Shown: positions 24,620 to 32,490 of the stretch, one piece after another | Layout of the letters: each line of letters begins with the position of its first letter | Numbering within the stretch: the first letter of the stretch is position 1 | From: Novosphingobium sp. | GTDB taxonomy: Bacteria > Pseudomonadota > Alphaproteobacteria > Sphingomonadales > Sphingomonadaceae | Length of the DNA stretch: 37,494 nt | Assembly: GCA_021299075.1 (NCBI GenBank) | Contig: JAJTFU010000024.1 | Location: 1-37,494, forward strand | Direction of reading: 5' to 3' | Notes under the pieces: model-generated | The model's input: the letters and a program-made list of their open reading frames with translations, nothing else | What the model was told of the DNA's origin: nothing | Database searches by the model: none | Made by a program: the position numbers and the translations under genes

Positions 24620-25414
24620 TTGAAACCCTTGAACAACAATAACCGTGGTAACAACAATCGTCGGCGCGGCCGTGGCAATCGTCAGGGCGGTGGTGGCGGC
24701 GGCCAGCAACTCAACCGGATCGACAGCCGCGCGCGGGGCAATGCGCCGCAGCTGCTGGAAAAGTATCGCAAGCTGGCGCAGGATGCGCACCTCAACGGCG
24801 ATCGCGTTACTGCCGAATATTACCTGCAATTTGCCGATCACTATTTCCGCGTGATCGCCGATCAGCGCCAGCGCCAGGAAGAGCAGCGCCGCCCGCGTGA
24901 CGAACGCTGGCAGGAAGGCGCCGAGGGTGAGCGCGAGGATGGCGACGACGCCAACGATTTCACCACCGACAACGATTTCCCGAGCTTTGACCAGCCCGTC
25001 TATAACCGCCGCGAGCGCGAAGACAGCCCGCGCCGCGACGTGCGCGAGGAAGAAACCCCGCGCGGCGAAGATGATGGCGGCGAAGAACGCGCTTCGGCCA
25101 ATCCCTATGAACCGCCCGAGAACCCGTTCGTCCGCGGCAACCGTGAAGAGCGCGCGCCCCGCGAAGAACGCGGTCTGCGTCCGCGCCGGGGTCAGGACGA
25201 TCGGGGCGATCGCCGCCCGCGCCGCGAGGAAAACGATGGTGAGCCCGCCGGGCTCGATCCGTCGCTGCTTCCGCCGGCCATCGGCGTGCGTGACGAAGCG
25301 CCCGCTGCCGACGCAGCACCTGAAGCCCAAGCTGAGGCCAAGCCGCGCCGCAAGCCGCTGCGCCGCAAGCCGTCGGCCGACGGGGCCGATGAACAGCTCG
25401 AATCGGCGAAGTGA
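24620..25414 (+). CDS. DUF4167 domain protein
   Basis: Protein of 264 residues. The N-terminus is rich in Asn, Arg and Gly (NNNNRGNNNRRRGRGNRQGG), followed by the conserved DUF4167 block (about residues 30-80: QLNRIDSRARGNAPQLLEKY through RVTAEYYLQFADHY). A long, highly charged low-complexity tail rich in Arg, Glu and Asp follows and is probably disordered. The basic Gly-rich start suggests nucleic-acid binding, but no function is established. There is no ATG; TTG 24620 (AGGGAA directly upstream) or TTG 24629 are the candidates. It follows the prfA-prmC genes, as is usual in alphaproteobacteria. Confidence 0.88.
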   Translation: MKPLNNNNRGNNNRRRGRGNRQGGGGGGQQLNRIDSRARGNAPQLLEKYRKLAQDAHLNGDRVTAEYYLQFADHYFRVIADQRQRQEEQRRPRDERWQEGAEGEREDGDDANDFTTDNDFPSFDQPVYNRREREDSPRRDVREEETPRGEDDGGEERASANPYEPPENPFVRGNREERAPREERGLRPRRGQDDRGDRRPRREENDGEPAGLDPSLLPPAIGVRDEAPAADAAPEAQAEAKPRRKPLRRKPSADGADEQLESAK

Positions 25415-25434
25415 TCCCGGGTTGAGCGCCTAGC

Positions 25435-26994
25435 TTGCGCCGCTGGCTGGCCCTCGCCCTGAACCATCCGCGCAAACTGGCGCTGGGCCTGGGGGCGCTT
25501 GCCGCCACCGGGTTCCAGCCGCTGGGCTTGTGGCCATTGACCTTGCTGGCCGTGGCCGGGCTGATCGCGCTGGTCCGCCAGGCGCCTACGTGGAAGCAGG
25601 CGACGCTGATCGGCTGGTGCTTCGGGGTCGGCCACTTCACCCTTGGCAACAACTGGATCGCCACGGCCTTTACCTATCAGGCCAATATGCCGGCCTGGCT
25701 GGGCTGGGTCGCGGTGGTCCTGCTCTCGTTCTATCTGGCGGTCTATCCGGCGCTGGCTGCCCTCACCGGCTGGCTGGCGCGGCGGTCGGTCCCGGGGCTG
25801 GTGCTTGCGCTGGCCGCCGGCTGGATCATCAGCGAATGGCTGCGCGCATGGGTCTTTACCGGCTTTGCCTGGAACCCGCTGGGGGTCGCGGCACTGGGCG
25901 GGTTTGAGCGGCCGGGCCTGGCCTTGCTGCTGCCCTGGCTGGGGACCTATGCCCTGTCCGGACTGGTCGTGCTGCTGGCCGGGTGCTGGTGGGCCGCTGC
26001 CGCGCGCGGCAAGCGCGATCCGCGCGGACTGGCCTTGCTGCTGGCGCCAATTGCGGCGCTGCTGCTGCCGCAGCTGTCTGCCCCGCCCAATGATGTGACC
26101 GCGCACCGCTATACCCTGGTCCAGCCCGATATCCGTCAGGAGATCCTCAACGATCCGGCCTGGTTCGAAGCGCAGTACCAGCGACTGGCCGGGCTCTCCA
26201 AGGGCGCGGGAGATCGCCTGGTGCTCTGGCCCGAGAGCGGCGTGCCGGACTACCTGCGCGATGGCTATCCGGAGCGGTATTATCTCGACACGTACGGTGC
26301 CGATCCGGCCCTCGCCCGTCGCCGGCTCGGCATGGCAATCGGCCCGGAAGCGATGTTGCTGACTGGCACCGTCGATCTGGAGATCGCAGGCGGCCGCGCG
26401 GTCGGCGCGCGCAATGCGGTGACCGCGCTCGACGGCAGTGGCACGATCCGTGCCGGCTATGCCAAGGCGCACCTGGTTCCCTACGGCGAATACCTGGCCC
26501 TGCGCTGGCTGCTCGAACCGCTCGGCGTGGAGCGACTGGTTCCCGGCGGGATCGACTTCTGGCCGGGTCCGGGGCCGCGCACGCTGGACCTGGGCCGCTT
26601 TGGCAAGGCCGGGATCCAGATCTGCTACGAGATCATCTTCTCCGGCCAGGTGGTCGATCCGGACAATCGCCCGGACTTCCTGTTCAACCCATCGAACGAC
26701 GGCTGGTTCGGGGCCTGGGGCCCGCCGCAACACCTCGCCCAGGCGAGGCTGCGCGCGATCGAGGAGGGGCTGCCGGTGCTGCGCTCCACGACCACCGGCA
26801 TTTCCGCTGTCGTCGATGGCTACGGCGTAGTCCGCCAGCATGTGCCGCGGCTGGTGCCTGGTCGGCTTGACGGCCAGGTTCCCGCCGCGCTGGCCCCCAC
26901 CCTGTTTTCGCGCCTGGGCAATGTCTTGCCGCTTGGCTGGGCCATAGTTCTTCTTGCCGCAGGAATGGTTGCCAGCCGCCGCCGCAAAGGCTAG
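25435..26994 (+). CDS. lnt: Apolipoprotein N-acyltransferase
   Basis: Inner-membrane enzyme of 519 residues adding the third acyl chain to the N-terminal cysteine of lipoproteins. Several membrane helices occupy about residues 10-215, then a periplasmic nitrilase-like domain. The catalytic triad is visible: Glu267 in LWPESGVPDYL, Lys345 in YAKAHLVPYGEY and Cys397 in IQICYEIIF. A final membrane helix is at the C-terminus (LPLGWAIVLLAAGMV). The proposed start is TTG 25435, giving MRRWLALALNHPRKL. It is followed 37 bp later by metK. Confidence 0.94.
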   Translation: MRRWLALALNHPRKLALGLGALAATGFQPLGLWPLTLLAVAGLIALVRQAPTWKQATLIGWCFGVGHFTLGNNWIATAFTYQANMPAWLGWVAVVLLSFYLAVYPALAALTGWLARRSVPGLVLALAAGWIISEWLRAWVFTGFAWNPLGVAALGGFERPGLALLLPWLGTYALSGLVVLLAGCWWAAAARGKRDPRGLALLLAPIAALLLPQLSAPPNDVTAHRYTLVQPDIRQEILNDPAWFEAQYQRLAGLSKGAGDRLVLWPESGVPDYLRDGYPERYYLDTYGADPALARRRLGMAIGPEAMLLTGTVDLEIAGGRAVGARNAVTALDGSGTIRAGYAKAHLVPYGEYLALRWLLEPLGVERLVPGGIDFWPGPGPRTLDLGRFGKAGIQICYEIIFSGQVVDPDNRPDFLFNPSNDGWFGAWGPPQHLAQARLRAIEEGLPVLRSTTTGISAVVDGYGVVRQHVPRLVPGRLDGQVPAALAPTLFSRLGNVLPLGWAIVLLAAGMVASRRRKG

Positions 26995-27001
26995 GGAAGC
27001 C

Positions 27002-27021
27002 ATATAAAGATTCCTTTATAT
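27002..27021. promoter_or_regulatory. Palindrome between lnt and metK, candidate operator or RNA hairpin
   Basis: ATATAAAG (27002-27009), ATTC, CTTTATAT (27014-27021): a perfect 8-bp inverted repeat with a four-base centre. It is strikingly AT-rich in this GC-rich window and ends 10 bp before the metK start codon, just ahead of the GAGGA ribosome site. It fits a 20-bp dimer site such as those of ArsR-family SahR-type regulators of methionine/SAM genes, or a small RNA hairpin near the ribosome site. No SAM riboswitch fits in the 37-bp gap. Confidence 0.5.
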
Positions 27022-27031
27022 CGAGGACGCG

Positions 27032-28237
27032 ATGCGCACCGACTATCTCTTCACTTCCGAAAGCGTTTCCGAAGGCCATCCCGACAAGGTGGCTGACCAG
27101 ATCTCGGATTCGATCGTCGACCTGTTCCTGTCGAAGGATCCCGAAGCGCGCATCGCCTGCGAAACACTGACCACGACCCAGCTGGTGGTCCTGGCCGGCG
27201 AAATCCGCTGCAAGGGCGTTTACGAGAACGGCGAATGGGCTCCCGGCGCCAAGGAAGAGATCGAGGCGACCGTTCGCCAGACCGTCAAGGACATTGGCTA
27301 CGCTCAGTCCGGCTTCCACTGGGAACAGTTCGAATTCATCAACCGCCTGCACGGCCAGTCGGCGCATATCGCCCAGGGCGTTGATGCCAATGCCAACAAG
27401 GACGAAGGCGCGGGCGACCAGGGCATCATGTTCGGCTACGCGACCGACGAAACGCCCGACCTGATGCCGGCGACGCTCTATTACAGCCACAAGATCCTCG
27501 AGAAGATGGCCGAAGACCGCCACTCTGGCGCGGCCCCGTTCCTGGAACCCGACGCCAAGAGCCAGGTCACGCTGCGCTATGAAGGCAGCTTGCCGGTTGC
27601 CGCGACCGCCGTGGTCGTCAGCACCCAGCACGCCCCCGGCTATGACGAGGGCGACAAGGAAGCCGAGCTCCACGCCTATGTGAAGCGCGTCGTGGCCGAA
27701 GTGATCCCGCCGGTGCTGCTGCGTGAGACCGAGTATTTCATCAACCCGACCGGCAGCTTCGAGATCGGCGGACCCGACGGCGACGCCGGCCTCACGGGCC
27801 GCAAGATCATCGTCGACACCTATGGCGGCGCGGCCCCGCACGGCGGCGGTGCCTTCTCGGGCAAGGACCCGACCAAGGTTGACCGGTCAGCTGCCTATAT
27901 CAGCCGCTATCTGGCGAAGAACGTGGTTGCCGCGGGCCTCGCCACGCGCTGCACGATCCAGCTGGCCTATGCGATCGGCGTGTCGAAGCCGCTGTCGCTC
28001 TATGTTGACACGCACGAGACCGGGACTGTCGGCGACGACAAGATCGAAGCTGCGATCCTGGGCCTGCCCAAGCTTGGCGGCCTGACCCCGCGCGCGATCC
28101 GCACGCACTTGGGCCTCAACAAGCCGATCTACCGGCCGACTGCGGCCTATGGCCACTTCGGCCGCAAGGCTGAAGGCGATCTGTTCCCCTGGGAGCGGCT
28201 CGATCTGGCCGAGGACCTGAAGGCGGCGCTGGGCTGA
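27032..28237 (+). CDS. metK: S-adenosylmethionine synthetase
   Basis: Makes SAM from methionine and ATP; 401 residues, a typical length. The N-terminus is FTSESVSEGHPDKVADQISD (ATP-binding His). The signature GAGDQGIMFGYA and the P-loop-like GGAAPHGGGAFSGKDPTKVDRS are present. GAGGA lies four bases before the ATG. The gene is preceded by an AT-rich palindrome and followed by two hairpins. Cytoplasmic, essential methyl-donor synthesis; probably regulated at the palindrome. Confidence 0.97.
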   Translation: MRTDYLFTSESVSEGHPDKVADQISDSIVDLFLSKDPEARIACETLTTTQLVVLAGEIRCKGVYENGEWAPGAKEEIEATVRQTVKDIGYAQSGFHWEQFEFINRLHGQSAHIAQGVDANANKDEGAGDQGIMFGYATDETPDLMPATLYYSHKILEKMAEDRHSGAAPFLEPDAKSQVTLRYEGSLPVAATAVVVSTQHAPGYDEGDKEAELHAYVKRVVAEVIPPVLLRETEYFINPTGSFEIGGPDGDAGLTGRKIIVDTYGGAAPHGGGAFSGKDPTKVDRSAAYISRYLAKNVVAAGLATRCTIQLAYAIGVSKPLSLYVDTHETGTVGDDKIEAAILGLPKLGGLTPRAIRTHLGLNKPIYRPTAAYGHFGRKAEGDLFPWERLDLAEDLKAALG

Positions 28238-28264
28238 GCGGAACCCGCCCGCCAAGGCTACAGC

Positions 28265-28294
28265 GGGTGACACTGTGCCATCCAAGTGTCACCC
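28265..28294 (+). terminator. Hairpin downstream of metK
   Basis: GGGTGACACT (28265-28274), ten-base loop, AGTGTCACCC (28285-28294): perfect 10-bp stem 27 bp after the metK stop. There is no T-run, so it could act with the next hairpin, as a processing barrier, or as a protein site. Confidence 0.5.
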
Positions 28295-28302
28295 TGCCGA
28301 CT

Positions 28303-28318
28303 GCCTGGATTTCCAGGC
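28303..28318 (+). terminator. Second hairpin downstream of metK
   Basis: GCCTGG (28303-28308), ATTT, CCAGGC (28313-28318), followed by GACTTT. A short stable stem close behind the first hairpin; together they are the likely 3' end of the metK message. The remaining 130 bp to the LysR stop holds no gene I can support. Confidence 0.4.
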
Positions 28319-28449
28319 GACTTTCATGCTGTGAGCCTAATGCCGAGGCGGGCTGGCGGCTGTCTGACGTTTTCTCGCACGCTGCCTCTCGATGAACCGG
28401 TAGATTGCGGCGGCACAGCTGACGATTTCGGAACAGGCGTGCAAAAAAC

Positions 28450-29334
28450 CTAAGCAAATAGTCCGATCAGTTCTTCCAACTTGGAATCTGCGGCATCCTG
28501 CGAAAGCGTAATGGCGCTGACCACATAGCGTGCGCCATCGGCAAGCGGCGTTGGCATGATTACAAGGTTCGATCCGCGTATTTCTCGGCGTGCGAAGGAT
28601 TCCGGCAGGAGCGTGATCAGATCGCATTGCTCGGCCAATGCCAGACAGGTTGAGAGGCTCAATATGCGATAATGGGGGAATCCGGCACGGCGATACTTGT
28701 GCTCTATCTGCGTCGGAATGGCAGAGCGATACAACCTATCATAGCCTGGTATGGCCCACCGGAAGGCGAGCATCTCGTCCAGCGAATGGTTGCCACTCAG
28801 TGCAGGATGGTCTGGATGCAACACCGCAACATAAGTTTCGTCGATGACCTTGGCGATGCGCAGAGTTCGTTTTGCCGGAAAGGCACTGACAGTCGTGGAA
28901 TGATACAGCAGAAGATCGGCTTCTCGGCTGCGCAAACGGGCGATCGCGATGTCGGGCGGTAATGTTTCGACCGACAGTCGAATGTCGGGATGGGCCTTGT
29001 AAAAGGCTGCCAGAATCGGCGCCAGTGAAGCTTCGATTACCGCCGGTCCGGTGATCAGACGGATGTGCTGCTTGCCTGATACAACCTCTTCACCGATCTG
29101 GTCGGCAAAGGTAATCAGCTCTTCGGCCCGTGCCGCCAACCTTACGCCCGCCGCCGTCGGCACGACCTGCCGAGTTGTCCTGTCAAACACGTCAGCGCCC
29201 AGCTCTTGCTCGAGCTGCTGCACAGATTTGGTAAGCGCAGAGTGAGTCATGCCCAGTTCGGCGGCGGCGCGCGTGAAACTTCGATTGTGAAATATGGCGA
29301 GGAAGCGCCGCAGCCTGGTCAGGTTCAGATCCAT
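28450..29334 (-). CDS. LysR-family transcriptional regulator
   Basis: Regulator of 294 residues. The N-terminal winged helix-turn-helix is clear: LTRLRRFLAIFHNRSFTRAA, ELGMTHSALTKSVQQLEQEL, FDRTTRQVVPTAAG. The rest is a substrate-binding-type effector domain. The start ATG 29334 gives MDLNLTRLRRF; a TTG at 29343 is in frame. It is divergent from the fatty-acid hydroxylase-like gene with 91 bp between them, the classical LysR layout, and probably controls that operon. The effector is unknown. Base composition is visibly less GC-rich than the flanking core genes. Confidence 0.93.
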   Translation of the reverse strand: MDLNLTRLRRFLAIFHNRSFTRAAAELGMTHSALTKSVQQLEQELGADVFDRTTRQVVPTAAGVRLAARAEELITFADQIGEEVVSGKQHIRLITGPAVIEASLAPILAAFYKAHPDIRLSVETLPPDIAIARLRSREADLLLYHSTTVSAFPAKRTLRIAKVIDETYVAVLHPDHPALSGNHSLDEMLAFRWAIPGYDRLYRSAIPTQIEHKYRRAGFPHYRILSLSTCLALAEQCDLITLLPESFARREIRGSNLVIMPTPLADGARYVVSAITLSQDAADSKLEELIGLFA

Positions 29335-29348
29335 GTTCCACAAACTAC

Positions 29349-29366
29349 ATAATCACAGCCTATTAT
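29349..29366. promoter_or_regulatory. Candidate LysR-type operator in the divergent promoter
   Basis: ATAAT (29349-29353) and ATTAT (29362-29366) form a 5-8-5 dyad containing the T-N11-A pattern expected of LysR-family sites. It sits in an AT-rich 91-bp gap between the LysR gene and its divergent neighbour. Assignment rests on position and pattern only. Confidence 0.4.
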
Positions 29367-29425
29367 TCAATTTTAAATCACGTTTACCGCGGGTATTCCT
29401 GCTGTGAAATTGGGGGAAGAACGCC

Positions 29426-30349
29426 GTGACAATCGATCAATTCATGAACCAGAACTGGGTGGTGATTACACTGCTTGCCTTTGGTACCGGCGTGCTGCTG
29501 GAACTGGGGGCGATCCGTTTTCTGCGGCGAAGGGGGAAAATGCCGCTGAAGGACTCGCTGCTGTCGATCTTCCTTGGGTTGGCCAGCGATCCGGTCAATG
29601 CCATCTTTGCCTTCATTACGACTGCTGCACTGTTTGGCGTCGCCCCCTTTGCCATTGCCGAGATACCGGTGACCTGGTGGTCATTCCTTTTGTGCTTCGT
29701 TCTCGATGACCTGCGCTTTTACCTGCATCACCGCATTTGCCATCGGGTCCGCTGGGGCTGGGCGATGCATGTCGTCCACCACAGCTCGACCAATTTCAAC
29801 ATGCCGATTGCGCTGCGGCAAAGCTGGATGAAGCACTTCACGGGTACGATGATGCTGAAAATCCCACTGATCCTGATCGGATTTGATCCGGTCCTGGTGA
29901 TTTTTTGCGGGGTGCTCAACGCAACCTATCAGTTCTTCCTCCACACCGAAACTATCGACCGGATGCCGCGTTGGTTCGAGACCGTTTTCAATACGCCCAG
30001 TCACCACCGGGTGCACCATGGCCGCAACCCCAAATATCTGGATGCCAATTATGCCGGAACGCTAATCATCTGGGACCGGATATTCGGCACTTTTGTCGAG
30101 GAAGATCGCGCTGAGCCGGTCGACTATGGCTTGGTCAAGAATCTCGAAACCTACAACCCGATCACGATCTTGACGCATGAATATGTTGGCATAGCCAAGG
30201 ACGCCAGCCAAAGCGGACTCAGCTTGCGGCAGCGGCTCTGCTACATCTTTGCGCCGCCCGGTTGGAGCCATGATGGTTCGCGCCAGACGTCGATGGATAT
30301 CAAACGCGAAGCAGGGCTGCTTCTCGACAAAGAACTGCAAAAGGCATGA
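29426..30349 (+). CDS. Fatty acid hydroxylase / sterol desaturase superfamily protein
   Basis: Integral-membrane diiron oxygenase of 307 residues. The His clusters that hold the metal pair are complete: HHRICH (101-106), HVVHH (115-119), FLHTE (His173), and HHRVHHG (193-199). Hydrophobic segments flank them (about 12-30, 60-100, 143-175). Family members hydroxylate or desaturate lipids, sterols or carotenoids; the substrate here is unknown. It starts with GTG 29426, preceded by GGGGAAG. It overlaps the following membrane-protein gene by 4 nt and is divergent from a LysR gene. Lower GC content than its surroundings suggests an acquired cassette. Confidence 0.9.
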   Translation: MTIDQFMNQNWVVITLLAFGTGVLLELGAIRFLRRRGKMPLKDSLLSIFLGLASDPVNAIFAFITTAALFGVAPFAIAEIPVTWWSFLLCFVLDDLRFYLHHRICHRVRWGWAMHVVHHSSTNFNMPIALRQSWMKHFTGTMMLKIPLILIGFDPVLVIFCGVLNATYQFFLHTETIDRMPRWFETVFNTPSHHRVHHGRNPKYLDANYAGTLIIWDRIFGTFVEEDRAEPVDYGLVKNLETYNPITILTHEYVGIAKDASQSGLSLRQRLCYIFAPPGWSHDGSRQTSMDIKREAGLLLDKELQKA

Positions 30350-30918
30350 TGCCTGCGCACTTTGCGCTGTCTGATGCGGCAATCGTGCTGGTTTCAATCT
30401 GGGCCGGGATGGCCCTCTGGCGCGGCGGCCAGTGGCTTCCCGCGATCGCAATGGCAAGCTTCGGCTTCCCTGCTGCGGTCGGCGTGGTCCGGTTAGGCGG
30501 CGGATTGCAGTCCGAACTTGGCGTGTTCCATGCCGGCACGTCCCAGCTCTTGGGCCTTGTCGGAGCAATCACGCTGGCGGCGGCCTGCATCTCGCGCAAG
30601 ATCCGCTGGGACCATAAGTGGGTTACGGGTGCCATAGTGATGATCGCATGCGCGGTCTTCTTCCTGGCCAAATGGCTGCTGGCTCCATTTTTCATTTTCG
30701 CACTTCTGATTGCATTCGGTGCCACGCTTCGGGATGCCGTGCAGATCAGATCATCGGCGCTTGTACCATCAGGAATCCTGGTCCTGATGGTCAACGTCTT
30801 GCTTATCCGCCGCGCTCCATGGCTGAGTGCTGCTGCAGCGTGGCACGCATATCATGTGCTGATTGCGCTTGCTTTGGCGGTAGTGGCCAAAGGTCTTCTG
30901 GCTGAACAGCGTCGTTGA
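30346..30918 (+). CDS. Multi-pass membrane protein of unknown function, coupled to the hydroxylase
   Basis: Protein of 190 residues with about six hydrophobic segments (IVLVSIWAGMALW, WLPAIAMASFGFPAAVGVV, LLGLVGAITLAAACI, VTGAIVMIACAVFFLAKWLL, FFIFALLIAFGATL, LVPSGILVLMVNVLLI) and a last helix starting WHAYHVLIALALAV. I do not recognise the family. The His-containing FHAGTSQ segment and the terminal WHAYH are loosely reminiscent of the CREST group of membrane hydrolases (alkaline ceramidase-like), but I cannot support that assignment. It overlaps the hydroxylase stop by 4 nt (ATGATG; either ATG could start), so the two proteins are made together. Confidence 0.78.
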   Translation: MMPAHFALSDAAIVLVSIWAGMALWRGGQWLPAIAMASFGFPAAVGVVRLGGGLQSELGVFHAGTSQLLGLVGAITLAAACISRKIRWDHKWVTGAIVMIACAVFFLAKWLLAPFFIFALLIAFGATLRDAVQIRSSALVPSGILVLMVNVLLIRRAPWLSAAAAWHAYHVLIALALAVVAKGLLAEQRR

Positions 30919-30952
30919 CGCGATCTCGCGCTCAGCAGCGCCGTTCGCCTAC

Positions 30953-31639
30953 TCAAGCCCCCGCGCGATAATCCGCAGTGATCAACCCGGCAGCTGCCAG
31001 CTCGTCCTCATGGCTCACTTCGCGCCAATCTTCGGCCAGCGCGGCCGCTTCCCACTCCCGCATCGCCGGGTGGGCGAGGACATGGTCGACCCAGGCCTGT
31101 CCCTTTCCAACGTCCAGCCCATAGGTGCGAATGCGGAAGGCGACTGGGGCGTAAAAGGCATCGGCGGCGGTAAACTCGGCCCCCGCGAGCCAGGGGCCGC
31201 CGAAGCGGGCCAGCCCGTGCTCGAAAATCTCGCGCACCCGCGCCACGTTGCGTTTCAGTCCTTCGCTCATCGGCTTGGGAGTGACGCGGACGCCAACGTT
31301 CATCGTGCAATCATTGCGCAGATGTCCAAAGCCGCCGTGCATTTCGCAGACCGCGCCATGGGCAAAGATCCGCGCTTCGGGATCGGTCGGCCAGACCCCA
31401 TCGTGCCGATCGGCCAGATAGAGCGCGATGCCGAGCGAATCCGGCACCTTGCGCGCGCCATCGATCAGCAGCGGGACCTGGCCGGTGGGGGAGAATGCGC
31501 GGAAATCCTCGTAGTTGTCCGGCTTGGTGAAAGGTTCGAGCCGGTCCTCAAAAGGTATGCCCAGTGCCTTCATCAGCACCCAGGGGCGCAGGCTCCAGCT
31601 CGAATAGTTCCGGTTGGCGGTGATCAGGGTATAGGTCAT
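30953..31639 (-). CDS. Glutathione S-transferase family protein
   Basis: GST of 228 residues, cytosolic. The N-terminal thioredoxin-like domain begins TYTLITANRNYSSWSLRPWVLM, with serines of the NYSSWS segment in the catalytic position, followed by GQVPLLIDGARKVPDSLGIALYL (cis-Pro and the glutathione-binding SxxI). The C-terminal all-helical domain has LAGAEFTAADAFYAPVAFRI. The substrate is not predictable. It is convergent with the membrane-protein gene, with only 34 bp between, marking the right edge of the lower-GC patch. Confidence 0.92.
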   Translation of the reverse strand: MTYTLITANRNYSSWSLRPWVLMKALGIPFEDRLEPFTKPDNYEDFRAFSPTGQVPLLIDGARKVPDSLGIALYLADRHDGVWPTDPEARIFAHGAVCEMHGGFGHLRNDCTMNVGVRVTPKPMSEGLKRNVARVREIFEHGLARFGGPWLAGAEFTAADAFYAPVAFRIRTYGLDVGKGQAWVDHVLAHPAMREWEAAALAEDWREVSHEDELAAAGLITADYRAGA

Positions 31640-31676
31640 TTGCGCAAACTAACTCGACCTCGCCGACAAACAACCC

Positions 31677-31815
31677 CGTCATCCTGAACTTGTTTCAGGA
31701 TCCATGGTGCCGCTCAGCCCGATTGTCGCGGCAAGGCGCCGTTGGCCCGGTTTGCGCTCCACTCCGCGACATCGGTAAACCGATGGATGGATCCTGAAAC
31801 AAGTTCAGGATGACG
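31677..31815. repeat. Intergenic element with 29-bp perfect inverted repeats
   Basis: The left arm 31677-31705 and right arm 31787-31815 are exact reverse complements over 29 bp and enclose 81 bp. Each arm is itself a hairpin (ATCCTGAA / TTCAGGAT around CTTGT). The spacer holds a smaller hairpin ATCGGT-AA-ACCGAT (31771-31784). It has no coding capacity. The arms match the REP-like repeats I know from sphingomonad and Erythrobacter intergenic regions. It fills most of the 188-bp gap between the GST and ferritin-like genes. Confidence 0.85.
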
Positions 31816-31827
31816 AGCGGGGGACTG

Positions 31828-32490
31828 TCAGGCATAGGCCGCCGCATCCTCATCCGGCCAGCGTTCCAGCCGCGGGGTTGCGGAATCGAGGAACAGGCTG
31901 GGCAGCTTGACCAGCATCAGCACCTTGTGAATGCACCAATCGGCCGCGCGCTCGTTGCACTTGGCGGTGGCCTTGCCGTGGCGTTCGAGCCAGCGCTGAT
32001 AGGGCAGGAAGTGATCCGGCTCGTCCTTGTGGACGATCTGGAAGATCTTCTTCATCACCGGATCGGACATGATCACCCGGTTGCGCAGGATGATCTCAAC
32101 CTGGGCGTAGCCGCGCTGTTCGGTCAGCATGATGATCCGGCACAGCTGTTCAAACTCGGCAGCGTCTTCGACCACCTGGTTGGTGTCGAGCTCTTCGATC
32201 GTGCAGCCAAAGATCCACTGGATGAACCGGTCGATATGGCCGCAGCTGTGATCGACTTTCAGTGGCATTTTTCCCTGCCGTTCGAACCAGCGTTTGAACA
32301 TCACATAGTGCTTGTGCTCATCGGCGCGGTGTTTGACGATTTCGGCCTGAAAGGCCGGTTCGTCGGGGCAGCGCTGCTTCACCGCCGCTATCACCCGGTC
32401 AAGCGAGGTATAGCCGCGGTATTCATTGTAGAGATAGATCGACGCCAGCACATCAAGATAGCGGGCGCGAAAGGCGGTGGTGACGCCCAT
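31828..32490 (-). CDS. Ferritin-like diiron protein
   Basis: Helical protein of 220 residues. Two repeats of the carboxylate-bridged diiron pattern are visible: Glu23 with E58xxH61 (DEHKHY) and Glu124 with E157xxH160 (DEPDHF), as in rubrerythrin/ferritin-like and ribonucleotide-reductase-like four-helix bundles. So it should bind a two-metal centre and act as an oxidase, oxygenase or peroxide scavenger; which one is not clear. No rubredoxin domain is present. Its start codon directly follows the nitronate monooxygenase stop (0 bp), so the two form an operon. Confidence 0.82.
   Translation of the reverse strand: MGVTTAFRARYLDVLASIYLYNEYRGYTSLDRVIAAVKQRCPDEPAFQAEIVKHRADEHKHYVMFKRWFERQGKMPLKVDHSCGHIDRFIQWIFGCTIEELDTNQVVEDAAEFEQLCRIIMLTEQRGYAQVEIILRNRVIMSDPVMKKIFQIVHKDEPDHFLPYQRWLERHGKATAKCNERAADWCIHKVLMLVKLPSLFLDSATPRLERWPDEDAAAYA

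Noticed and set aside
26995..27031. SAM riboswitch in front of metK
   Set aside because: Only 37 bp separate lnt and metK and they contain a simple palindrome, not the multi-helix aptamer of known SAM riboswitches. A short hairpin role remains possible and is reported separately.
31677..31815. Insertion sequence bounded by the inverted repeats
   Set aside because: Only 139 bp in total, with no transposase frame and no obvious target duplication. It is better described as a non-coding repeat element.
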